Assembly (NCBI RefSeq): GCF_041320605.1
Contig: NZ_CP166679.1
Location: forward strand, 682,001 to 746,000
Length of the DNA: 64,000 nucleotides
Direction: 5' to 3'
From: Arenibacter antarcticus
Lineage (GTDB): Bacteria > Bacteroidota > Bacteroidia > Flavobacteriales > Flavobacteriaceae
In this document: in pieces, positions 1 through 9,100 of the stretch
Layout of the letters: every line of letters begins with the position of its first letter
Position numbering within the stretch: the stretch's first letter is position 1
Translations under genes and position numbers: made by a program
Notes under the pieces: model-generated
What the model was told of the DNA's origin: nothing
The model's database searches: none
Seen by the model: only the letters and a program-made list of their open reading frames with translations

Positions 1-330
1 AATTCCAATATTTCAGGAAAGGTAACATTTACAAAAAATGAAAACGGATCTACAACCGTCCTCTTGGAAATCAATGGCGCTTCCTTAGACATTCATCCTG
101 CTTTTATTTACTTAGGTGACAAAACCAACCCAGGAGCAGTGGCAATTACTTTAGAGTATATCGATTGTGATTGTGAATCTAGCAGTACTGTTATTAAAAC
201 TATGGACGATGGTACCGCCATTACCTATGAACAACTTTTAAAATTGGATGCCCATATAAGTATTCATCAAAATGCCGACCACCTTGAAATAATTCTAGCA
301 CAGGGCAATATTGGAGCCAATTTCAACTAG
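1..330 (+). CDS. CHRD-like / superoxide dismutase-like domain protein, 3' part
   Basis: The reading frame is open from base 1 and ends at the TAG at 328-330, so this is the last 109 residues of a gene that starts left of the window. The visible part has the alternating beta-strand pattern of CHRD and Cu/Zn-superoxide-dismutase-like domains: a GKVTF strand, then VLLEINGASLDIHPAFIYLGD, which matches the family's 'xLxGLxxxHPAHIHxG' stretch, and a C-terminal IILAQGNIGAN. In the family the domain usually sits behind a lipoprotein signal, which cannot be seen here. The second histidine of the 'HPAHIH' segment is replaced, so metal binding and catalysis are unlikely. Two cysteines (CDC) lie mid-domain. 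A strong hairpin terminator follows about 45 bases downstream. Confidence 0.65.
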   Translation, partial: NSNISGKVTFTKNENGSTTVLLEINGASLDIHPAFIYLGDKTNPGAVAITLEYIDCDCESSSTVIKTMDDGTAITYEQLLKLDAHISIHQNADHLEIILAQGNIGANFN

Positions 331-376
331 GACTTACTTAGAATAAACCACTCAATACCCTGAAAATAATTTAAAT

Positions 377-409
377 AAACCCTGACTTAAATGGTCGGGG
401 TTTATTTTT
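377..409 (+). terminator. Rho-independent terminator after the CHRD-like gene
   Basis: Ten-base stem AAACCCTGAC / GTCGGGGTTT (one G-T pair) with a seven-base loop, followed by the tail ATTTTTG. It lies about 45 bases after the stop codon. Confidence 0.8.
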
Positions 410-575
410 GTAATTTACTGACAGACAGATTTTACAAGAAAATTACTACCTCTACAAGGTTTATTTTTGTAAAGTTAAATACGGCAAAGCAAGAAACGTC
501 TTACTAGCCTCACCTGACTTGGACGCCCAGTTATCCAAAGATAATCATTACCTTTAAAGATGATTTATAGGAGAA

Positions 576-1211
576 ATGAAAAAGAAAATTGGCTATGCTT
601 GTCTTATTATTCTGATAAGCTTTTCTCTCGTTTTAATTGTTTGCAATATGACCATAGAATTGGGGACTATGGGGAAAACCTATGGGGATATTGATCAAAT
701 ACCCAAGAATAAAGTGGGCTTGGTCCTTGGAACCTCCAATAAATTGTTAGGAGGAAAATCCAACCCCTATTACACCAACAGAATAACTGCCACGATTTCA
801 TTATTTAAAGCTGGGAAAATAGATTATGTTCTAGTGAGCGGCGATAATGGCACGCCATATTACAATGAACCGATTGTTTTTAAAAAGGATCTCGTAAAAG
901 GAGGAATTCCCGAAGAATGCATTTTCTTGGATTTTGCAGGATTTAGAACCTTAGACTCCATGGTTCGTGCTAAGGTGATTTTTGGTCTGGACCAGGTTAC
1001 TGTAATATCCCAAAAGTTTCACAACAAACGAGCCATTTATCTGGCAGAAAAAAAGGGGTTAAAGGCTATTGGATATAATGCGGAGAACCCCTCCTTGAAA
1101 CATGGGCTAAAAATTAAAATAAGGGAGTATTTCGCTAGGGTAAAAGTGTTTATTGATATAGCCCTGAATATACAACCCAAATTTTACGGCGAACATATTA
1201 CGATAGAATAA
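576..1211 (+). CDS. sanA: SanA/YdcF-family (DUF218) membrane protein
   Basis: 211 residues with one N-terminal membrane segment (about residues 6-24) and a DUF218-type domain outside the membrane. Family signatures are visible: VGLVLGTSNK at the start of the domain, YYTNRI, VLVSGDNG, the acidic-aromatic run FLDFAGFRTLDSMVRAK, and VTVISQKFHNKRAIYLA. This arrangement is typical of SanA, a protein linked in enteric bacteria to envelope barrier function and vancomycin exclusion; its biochemical activity is not established. The ATG is preceded by TAGGAG at normal spacing, one of the better Shine-Dalgarno sites in the window. The next gene starts 210 bases downstream in the same direction, but no operon is implied. 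Confidence 0.82.
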   Translation: MKKKIGYACLIILISFSLVLIVCNMTIELGTMGKTYGDIDQIPKNKVGLVLGTSNKLLGGKSNPYYTNRITATISLFKAGKIDYVLVSGDNGTPYYNEPIVFKKDLVKGGIPEECIFLDFAGFRTLDSMVRAKVIFGLDQVTVISQKFHNKRAIYLAEKKGLKAIGYNAENPSLKHGLKIKIREYFARVKVFIDIALNIQPKFYGEHITIE

Positions 1212-1421
1212 AAGGTAAAATTACACCCTACTAGAATCCATATTCCAATCTTTAATACTGTGGATCGATATTGTTTATAGCTATACTGGACCTTCTTTTC
1301 CAAATAAGTACCAATTCCGATGGTATTATACGAAAACAGCAATTTTAATTTAACTTTCTACAAAACTCCTTAGTGATAGGTTAATAAGAATTATTTAAAT
1401 TTACTTATTGAAAGACCAACC

Positions 1422-2672
1422 ATGTCCGCTTTAAAAAAGCTCATTAAAAACCTAGGTCCGGGCCTACTTTTTGCAAGTATGGCAATAGGCACTTCCCATT
1501 TGGTATTATCCACCAAGGCAGGGGCGCAATATGGATGGATTATGATCATCCCAATTATTCTGGCCAATGTTCTTAAATATCCGTTTTTCGAATTTGGGGT
1601 ACGCTACACCAATATTACCGATAAAACACTTATTGAAGGGTATTTAAATAGAGGGATGCCATATCTTATCTTTTACGCCATTATTACCTTTATAACTACT
1701 TTCACCATCCTAGCGGCATTATATGTGGTAACGGCCGGATTATTGATCAACTTGTTTCAATTACCCCATATTTCTGTAAGCATGGCTGCTGGAGGACTCT
1801 TTATACTTATCTCCATATTACTTATTCTAGGACGCTATCGGTTTCTGGAAATTTCCCTGAAATACGTGGTGACAATTTTATTTGTGGCTTTGTTGGCCAC
1901 AACCGTATTGGTAATAATGAATGGAAAAGTAGCTACCGCCCCAAATTTTATAGCGCCACCAATTCTTAATGAGCTAGGCATCCTTTTCTTAATCGGTTTA
2001 ATGGGGTGGATGCCCACCACGGTAGAAGCCTCTAGTTGGATTAGCTTATGGACCGTGGAAAAATTTAAATTATCCCGCAAGAAGCCAAGCTTAAAAGAAG
2101 CTTTAGCAGAATTTAAATTCGGATATTTTATCACGGCGCTGCTTGCCGTATTTTTCCTTTTAATAGGGTGGTATACCCTGTATGGAACCCAAACTGAACT
2201 TAGTGGAAATGCGGTTATTTTTGCTGACCAATTGGTGCAAATATTCACAAATAGTATTGGAGCTTGGGCATATGCACTTATTGCTATTTCTGCGTTTGCC
2301 ACTATGTTTAGCACCTGTATGACCGCTCATGATGCTATTTCGAGGGTTAGTGTGGACACCTTGGGTCTGTTACTTCCTAAGGTAGAAGGCATTAAGAAAA
2401 TAGGAATCCCCATTGCCATTATACTTTTGGCAATCATCAATTTTGTGGTAATCACTATCTTTTCTGCAAATATGGGATTGCTTATCGCAATTGCCACCTT
2501 TGTTTCCTTTGTTGTAGCTCCTATAATAGGATATATGAATCTAAAAAACGTGATGAGCCATGAAATACCAGAAATATATCGCCCTAAAAGAAATCTTCAA
2601 ATATTGACCTATACGGGGATCGTATTCCTTTCCTTATTTTCTATTTATTATTGCTGGATGGTATTGTTTTAA
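1422..2672 (+). CDS. Nramp-related divalent cation transporter, non-canonical
   Basis: 416 residues with about eleven hydrophobic segments. The opening GPGLLFASMAIGTSHLVLSTKAGAQYGW aligns by eye with Nramp transmembrane helix 1, and the overall layout is that of the Nramp (MntH) family. The two motifs that bind the metal in canonical members are absent: the helix 1 DPGN is replaced by the IGTSH region (residues 22-26), and the helix 6 MPH-type motif is replaced by MGWMPTT (residues 194-200). It is therefore likely an Nramp relative with a different substrate, such as Mg2+ or another ion, rather than a Mn2+/Fe2+ importer. The ATG follows a long AT-rich leader without a clear Shine-Dalgarno site. 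It appears to be monocistronic. Confidence 0.75.
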   Translation: MSALKKLIKNLGPGLLFASMAIGTSHLVLSTKAGAQYGWIMIIPIILANVLKYPFFEFGVRYTNITDKTLIEGYLNRGMPYLIFYAIITFITTFTILAALYVVTAGLLINLFQLPHISVSMAAGGLFILISILLILGRYRFLEISLKYVVTILFVALLATTVLVIMNGKVATAPNFIAPPILNELGILFLIGLMGWMPTTVEASSWISLWTVEKFKLSRKKPSLKEALAEFKFGYFITALLAVFFLLIGWYTLYGTQTELSGNAVIFADQLVQIFTNSIGAWAYALIAISAFATMFSTCMTAHDAISRVSVDTLGLLLPKVEGIKKIGIPIAIILLAIINFVVITIFSANMGLLIAIATFVSFVVAPIIGYMNLKNVMSHEIPEIYRPKRNLQILTYTGIVFLSLFSIYYCWMVLF

Positions 2673-2858
2673 TTCTTTCTATATGACGCTGCTTTACCAC
2701 TTTCATTTGCTTTAACAAGCTACTACCCTGAACAATTAAAACTCACAAACAACTGATTATCAACTAAAATAATCATATTTTAACTAAATATTAACATTCT
2801 TAATTTGTAATTGGGCCTTGTAACTATAATCTTTGTCTTCAATGATAAGTGAATTAAA

Positions 2859-3053
2859 ATGAAACTGATTACAATTACCAGAAACACTAAACAAGAAAAA
2901 AGGTTTAACCAAAAGATGGGCATCCTTTATACCAAAGTAACCTACATTAAAAAAGTTGTTTTGGGTATTATTCCCATCAATACCCTCCACAAGTACCGAG
3001 AAACTTATTACGGCAAAGTAAAGGATTGCGACAAATGCGTATTGAACAAATAA
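2859..3053 (+). CDS. Possible small basic protein, unknown function
   Basis: 64 codons from ATG to TAA in an otherwise empty 512-base gap. The predicted peptide is basic, has no signal sequence, and ends in KDCDKCVLNK with a CxxC pair. Its middle part (KVTYIKKVVLGIIPINTLHKYRET) does not look like random translation, because it alternates hydrophobic and charged residues in the way of a folded beta-rich protein. TATAATCTTTG about 30 bases upstream is close to, but not identical with, the TAnnTTTG promoter box. I cannot assign a function, and it could still be non-coding. Confidence 0.45.
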   Translation: MKLITITRNTKQEKRFNQKMGILYTKVTYIKKVVLGIIPINTLHKYRETYYGKVKDCDKCVLNK

Positions 3054-3184
3054 AGCTGAAGTAGTAGTTTTCCTAACAAGTTTTAAGGCCTTATTTTAAA
3101 ATGGGGCTAATTTTCTTTGCAGTAACACCTAGAATGGCGGACAAATTAAAGTGGATTATGTGATACGTTATAATGTGCTTTATA

Positions 3185-5116
3185 TTAGAATAAAACGTTA
3201 TAATTTAGGACCACCACAAGGGATCTTTCATTTTTATTATGCAACATTTCTAGGCAGAAGACCCCATTTTTACAATTGTTCAGTATTTTTTCTTCCCCAT
3301 AGCCAACAGCGTATAGTATATTGCTTTTAGGCACGCCTTGTTCCAATAAATAATTTTCAATGGCATTCGATCGCTTTTGCGAAAGGGTAAAGTTGTAGCT
3401 GCTTCCTCCCCTACTATCCGTATGGGATTCTATCCTTAATTGTAATTTGGGAAAACTTTTAATAGCGGCAACTACCTTTTCCAGCTCCATGGCTATCTCA
3501 GGTGATATTTCCGCTCTCCCTTTGTTAAAGTAGAACTTATTCATTTTAATCACAACCTGGGCTTCACTCTCCGATAGGATATCGTCTATAAGCACCAATT
3601 CTAGGTTAAATTTAGAAGTACTCATTTTATCAAGTTCCTCTGAATTGAAATCCATCAAATAGGTGGAGTAACGCTCTTTTTCAGCTTTCAAACTAATTTT
3701 GTGGCGCCAAGGAATTTCCAACTGATAATTTCCATACCCATCTGTCGTTACCTCTTTAAGAACGGTCCCTTCATCATCGGATAGGGTAACCACCGCTCCG
3801 CCAATTCCTATTCCATCATTTGGTTTTTGAACCTTTCCCTTAAAAGCCAAGGTCTTAAGACCAGGTTTTTCATCCACTTTAAATCCGTAAACATCATCAT
3901 TTCCCTTTCCCCCGTACCGATTTGAAGCAAAATAACCCAAGAGCCCATTGGTGTCATTATTTTTAATAATCAAACCAAAATCGTCTTCTTTAGAATTTAT
4001 ATCTGTCCCTAGATTTACGGGAATACTGAAATTATTGTAGTCTTGTAAATTGGATTTATAGATATCCATCCCACCTAAGCCATAGAAAACATCAGACGCA
4101 AAATAGAGAGTGTTTTCGAAAATAAACGGTGCAATTTCATTCCCCGGGGTATTAATCCGAGGTCCTAAATTAACGGGGGAGGACATTATAATTCCATCGT
4201 TGGTGTACACAAAATAAAGGTCGGTCCCCCCATAACTATCTTCAAAATTTGCCGCAAAAAAGAGACGCCCTGTCGCAGCTTCATAAAAAGGGTAATAAAA
4301 GGAAGTATCCAAATCACGAAGAATATACTTATAGGCATCCGAACCACTACTCATAGCAATAGACATAGAATTTTTCCCATTAGCGCTAAAAAGCAACTCT
4401 GACCCAACTGCATTAGAAAGACTATAAAATAAACTTTTCAACTCCTCGCTATAGAAAGGGGTGGACTTATGAAATTTTGAGGTCTTTAGGCCACCAAATT
4501 CTCTTGGTGCTTTCATGTCCCCATTAGAATCAACTTCAGCTTCGTAAATATTTAAATAGGACTCGCCCGATGGACTATAGACCTTCTTAGATCCCCCTGG
4601 CCGAGCACTAGAAAACAAAACCTTGTCTTTAAAAAAGGCAGGTGAAAAATCGGCCTGAGGACTATTGCTACTGACATTAAAAATCTCATAGGTCAATGCC
4701 AGCTCATTTTTGAGTTGAAGGAGCTCATAGTTAAATTCGGTATTTTCCAATAATTCCCGTGAAAATTTCTGCTTATTTTCACCCAGAAATGCTTTTACCT
4801 CTTCCATACCAGAAGTCCTAGCAATGGACTGCAGCAACATATTAAAATGATGCGCAGTCATTATAGTGTCTTTCTTAAAAATATCCACATAAATTTTAGA
4901 GGCATTTTTAAAGTTACCTACTTTAAGATAAGAATCCGCAAGATTTAGGTACTGGTCGCTAGTAAGTGATCCTTTTTCCAACTCTTTCTGATATTCCTTT
5001 ATGGCTTTTCGATAAGAGTATTCAAAAAATGAAATATCTCCCTTGGACCTCTTTTGCTGTGCAAAACTTGTGTAAGGAAAAATTAATAAAAATAGGAATA
5101 TACTCCAGAATCTCAT
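3185..5116 (-). CDS. OmpA-family protein with TPR and PD40-type repeats (T9SS/SprF-linked)
   Basis: 643 residues. A signal peptide (MRFWSIFLFLLIFPYTSFAQ) is followed by a helical TPR-like part (about 25-140), a beta-propeller-type PD40 region with repeated 'YFASDVFYGLGGMDIY'-like units (about 150-410), a short beta-sandwich that resembles a carboxypeptidase regulatory domain (about 420-505), and a C-terminal OmpA peptidoglycan-binding domain (about 525-643; FNKGRAEISPE, RIESHTDSRGGSSYNFTLSQKRS). It would sit in the periplasm, tethered to peptidoglycan. It is last in the row adhesin-PorP/SprF-OmpA, with 18 bases after the PorP gene. This order recurs in Flavobacteriia beside T9SS type B substrates, and the protein probably anchors or supports the secretion of the partner surface protein. 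The role is inferred from context. Confidence 0.85.
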   Translation of the reverse strand: MRFWSIFLFLLIFPYTSFAQQKRSKGDISFFEYSYRKAIKEYQKELEKGSLTSDQYLNLADSYLKVGNFKNASKIYVDIFKKDTIMTAHHFNMLLQSIARTSGMEEVKAFLGENKQKFSRELLENTEFNYELLQLKNELALTYEIFNVSSNSPQADFSPAFFKDKVLFSSARPGGSKKVYSPSGESYLNIYEAEVDSNGDMKAPREFGGLKTSKFHKSTPFYSEELKSLFYSLSNAVGSELLFSANGKNSMSIAMSSGSDAYKYILRDLDTSFYYPFYEAATGRLFFAANFEDSYGGTDLYFVYTNDGIIMSSPVNLGPRINTPGNEIAPFIFENTLYFASDVFYGLGGMDIYKSNLQDYNNFSIPVNLGTDINSKEDDFGLIIKNNDTNGLLGYFASNRYGGKGNDDVYGFKVDEKPGLKTLAFKGKVQKPNDGIGIGGAVVTLSDDEGTVLKEVTTDGYGNYQLEIPWRHKISLKAEKERYSTYLMDFNSEELDKMSTSKFNLELVLIDDILSESEAQVVIKMNKFYFNKGRAEISPEIAMELEKVVAAIKSFPKLQLRIESHTDSRGGSSYNFTLSQKRSNAIENYLLEQGVPKSNILYAVGYGEEKILNNCKNGVFCLEMLHNKNERSLVVVLNYNVLF

Positions 5117-5134
5117 GATGATTTATATATAATA

Positions 5135-6136
5135 TTAGAAAAACCTGGGACTATCAATCTGCTTAGGTTTCCCATTTGATTCGCGCTTCTTGTCTTTCAA
5201 ATCTTTAGATCCACCTTTCCCTAAATAAAATTTTAAGATTACCTCGTGTGAACCTTGACTATAGTCTCCTAATCCATTGGTATTATAATCATAGGAATAT
5301 CCCAAAAACAAACCGCTAGATATTTGTAATCCCGCTAATCCACTAACAGCATTTTCCCATCTATAGGATGCTCCCAAGGTAACTATATCATTAATTAAAA
5401 AATTGGTGGATAGGTTTACATTTAGGGGGGCACCATTTAGGTAATTGACCAAAAATGCAGGTTTAAATTTTAAACCCTCCGACAATTCAAATATATACCC
5501 TCCAATAAAATTAAACTGGACCTTATCTTCCACAATATTGGCCACCTCATCTGCATAAATACCGTTGGTCAGAAAATTGGGTACGGACAGACCGAAATAC
5601 CAATTTTGCTGATACATGAACATCCCGGCTCCAATGGTTGGGTAAAATTTATTAAAAGTATCCTGTCCATTTAATAAGGGTTCATTAGGGTTTTCAAAAT
5701 CACCTTTGGAATAATCCACATCTAGGAGCGATCCTCCTGCGTCTATTCCAAAAGACAACTTGGTCTCATCCGATAATTTCACTTGAAACGAATAGGCGAA
5801 ATCTATATAGGTTTGGGAAGTAGGCCCCAATTGGTCGCTAACAACATTAAGTCCCAACCCGTGCTTTTCATTCGCAAGGGGAACATTTGCACCAAACCTT
5901 AGGGTTCTAGGCGCACCGGGAATTCCAGACCATTGCACCCTATACAGTCCAGTAATATCCGGTGTTTCTACCGAACCAACATAGGCGGGATTAAAACTTC
6001 CAATATTATACATATATTGGGTGTATTGGGGTTCCTTCTGCCCATAACCCATCAGGGTAGCCAACAACAAAAGCCCAGAACACCAGGCTTTCCAATATCG
6101 TATACTATTAACTCTGTAGTGCATAGGTTTTATCAT
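5135..6136 (-). CDS. PorP/SprF family T9SS outer-membrane protein
   Basis: 333 residues with a signal peptide (cleavage near LMGYGQ) and the PorP/SprF hallmark QYTQYMYNIGSFNPAYVGS just after it, followed by an outer-membrane beta-barrel pattern ending in HEVILKFYLGKGG. PorP/SprF proteins are paired with individual T9SS type B cargo and are needed for that cargo's secretion or surface attachment. The start codon overlaps the stop of the large adhesin gene by four bases (ATGA), so the two are translationally coupled. This strongly suggests that the 1.6k-residue protein is its client. A basic, lysine-rich tail (DLKDKKRESNGKPK) follows the barrel and may face the periplasm. Confidence 0.88.
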   Translation of the reverse strand: MIKPMHYRVNSIRYWKAWCSGLLLLATLMGYGQKEPQYTQYMYNIGSFNPAYVGSVETPDITGLYRVQWSGIPGAPRTLRFGANVPLANEKHGLGLNVVSDQLGPTSQTYIDFAYSFQVKLSDETKLSFGIDAGGSLLDVDYSKGDFENPNEPLLNGQDTFNKFYPTIGAGMFMYQQNWYFGLSVPNFLTNGIYADEVANIVEDKVQFNFIGGYIFELSEGLKFKPAFLVNYLNGAPLNVNLSTNFLINDIVTLGASYRWENAVSGLAGLQISSGLFLGYSYDYNTNGLGDYSQGSHEVILKFYLGKGGSKDLKDKKRESNGKPKQIDSPRFF

Positions 6137-9100
6137 CTAATGATTTGGAGCCAACCCTTTTTAATGGCCGTCCCATCTCCAAGATTAAGTATATAAAAAT
6201 AAGTTCCTTTTGGTAAATCACCATTTTTACCTGTCCCCCTCCAAGAATTATCGTAGCCACTTTGGGCAAAGACCTCATTTCCATAACGATCATAGACCTG
6301 AAGGGTATTATTAGGGTATTGCTCGATACAGTTTATAACTAACATATCATTATCACCGTCTCCATTGGGCGAAATCATATTAAAAATAAATCCACATTCG
6401 TTTGTAGACCGTGCTACTACCGTTACGGTCACCGTAGCGGTGTTATTAGTGGTATTTCCGTCTTCGGGAAAGCTGTCTACCATGGAAGCAATATTCTGAA
6501 AACTGCCTTGCTGTGGCACAGTAGCTACAATGGTAAGCGTATTCACCTCATCGCCCATTATTTCGTCCAATTGCCACACTCCGGCAACTTCATCATAGTT
6601 ACCCTTGGTAACGCTGCTACTCACGTATACAAATCCTAATCCAGGATTTATAAGCTCGTTTACCCTCACATTGGTCACCATAATGGAGCTTAGGTTTGTC
6701 AGAGTAATGGTAAAGGTTATATTCTGACCTACCAATTGGGTCTCTTTATCCACTGTTTTTACAATTTCTAGATCAACTAGGCAGGTATCGGAAATATTGG
6801 GAACACAGGGATTGTCATTAGCGGGATCTAATTGATCCACTACCCCATCATTATCGGCATCCAAAATATTGGATTCCAGGGCATCTATTATTCCATCCCC
6901 ATCCGTGTCTATTGGATTCGTAATATCCGGACCTACTTCTACACCATCGCTTATTCCGTCCCCGTCCGTATCGGGATTATTTGGATCTAGTCCTAGTACT
7001 AACTCATCCCTATCAAACAGACCATCCCCATCAGTATCTACCAAGCAGTTGCTTACCGAGATGGTAACGTCTACACTTATATTCACACAAGGGGCAACGG
7101 CGGAGTTGGTAGTAAACCTAAACACATAATCCCCGTCAGCAACGCCTTCAAAATTCACATTATTATCTGCCGCTATACTCACCGTACCCGGAGGAGTACC
7201 TACAACGCTCCATACCCCAGTAGCTAGTCCATTTATCCTTGTATTATCCAAGTCTATGGTTGTAGGGCCTTCGCCTGCAATACTACAGGCAAAGGTATTT
7301 TCGGTAGTACCGACAACTAAAGGAGCTTCAACGGTAACAGTAACTGCAACCCTACCTGTAACACAGCCGTTAGCGGTAGCTTCTACATAATAGACTGTTG
7401 TAGCTGTATTATTTGGGGTCGTAAAACTACTGCCCTGCCCAAGGGGAGTTGTAGCTATATTAGACGAATACCAAAATAAGCTGCCGTCATCCGACGCCGA
7501 TGCGGTAAGGGTTGCCTGTCCCGAGCCACAAATAGATGCTCCCGTGGTCTCCAGTATTTCAGGAGGGCTGTTCTGTACCAAGGTGACCTCTAATGGCGGA
7601 CTCACACAACCAGTCCCAGAATTATAAAGATAGCCATAGAAGGTAGCAGAAATACTTACAATGCTACTGGCTAATCTGGCGTTTAAATTAGCGAAATCAT
7701 CACTACTACTCCAAATTAAAGCAAAACCTAAGGGGATATCGCTACTGTTATAGGCATTTAGATCCTGACTGAAGTCCTCACAAAATACAGTGGAAGTATC
7801 AACATTCATCAATGGTGCCTCTATACAGTTATCGTTGTCTGTTATAGTACCGATTCCTACTCCCTTGTCAATTTGTGCAAAACCGGTGGCATTGGTTAGA
7901 TTCACAAAAAAAGTTTCCGTGCCCTCAGCGACATTATCATCAATTATTTCCACAGTTATGAGCCGCTCCTCCCCATCAAACCCTAAGAACGCAAGTGGAG
8001 GAAATGAGGTGCTTCTATAATCGATACCTGCTATAGCTGTATTATTGACAGTGGTATAGCTTACAATAGTCCCCCCTAAAACAGCTCCATTTAAAGTGAC
8101 TGTAAAGATTGCATTCCCACCACCTTCACTAATTGTTATGTTGTTAATGGAAACCCCAGCGGTATCATCACTTGCAATATTTACTATGGCCCGGTTAGGT
8201 GCTCCAATACTATAACCACTTCCTGGATCTAGAGCGACAAACACGGTTTCAATATTGGCCTCCACCTCGGTATCATTGATTGGTGTGACGGTTATAGTAC
8301 TGCTTATTTGGTTGGGGGATATAGACACAGTTCCGGAAAGTGGAATATAATCGGAGCCTGATGTGGCCGTCCCACCTTGATCGGTATAGTTTATTACTAT
8401 ATCATTTCCTGTAGTATTCGGTGTATTCAGTCGTACGTCAAGAACTCCTGATGTAACTGGATTTTCCGTTGCATTTGGACTTGTAGCCGTGATAGATGCT
8501 GTGTAGCTGTCATCGTTTACAATGGTACCCTGTGCCGTTTGGTTCCCAATGACATACCCAAAACTGGGAGTGTTTAAGGTAACTGTAAAGGTTTCATTAG
8601 GTTCCACGGCAAGGTCTCCATTGACATTTATAACAATTGGAACGGTTGCAGCACCAGCAGGGAAGGTAACTTGACCAGAAGGAAAAGTCCCACCAACAAA
8701 ATCGCTTCCACTTGCGGCATTACTACCACTTGGTGTAACAGTATAGTTTACAGTTGCGGGGGAAGTTGGAACTCCAGTACGTGTTGCTGTGAAATTAAAG
8801 GCCGTAGCACCTGGATTCCCTTCATTAAACGCCAAGTTACCACCTATAGATATGGTATTAGCATCATCGTTGGTTATGGTACCCTGTGCAACAATTCTAG
8901 TACCAAGCCCATATCCCGAACCGGGCGTGCTGAGGGTTACTGTAAAGGTTTCATTGGGTTCCACCTGGGTATCGCCGTTAACACTGACAACAATGCTAGC
9001 GGAGGTCTCCCCGACAGGAATTACCAACGCTATATCAGTTGGAAGTGTGTTACCAAAAAAATCAGATGCATTGGCTGGATTTGTTGGACCAGCAGTCACA

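Noticed and set aside
1835-2314. A 159-codon minus-strand frame within the Nramp-like gene
   Set aside because: It is the antisense shadow of hydrophobic helices; it has no recognisable domain or promoter.
3165-3204. Direct repeat ACGTTATAAT at 3165-3174 and 3195-3204
   Set aside because: Ten bases, AT-rich, one copy inside the OmpA-family coding end; too short to separate from chance.
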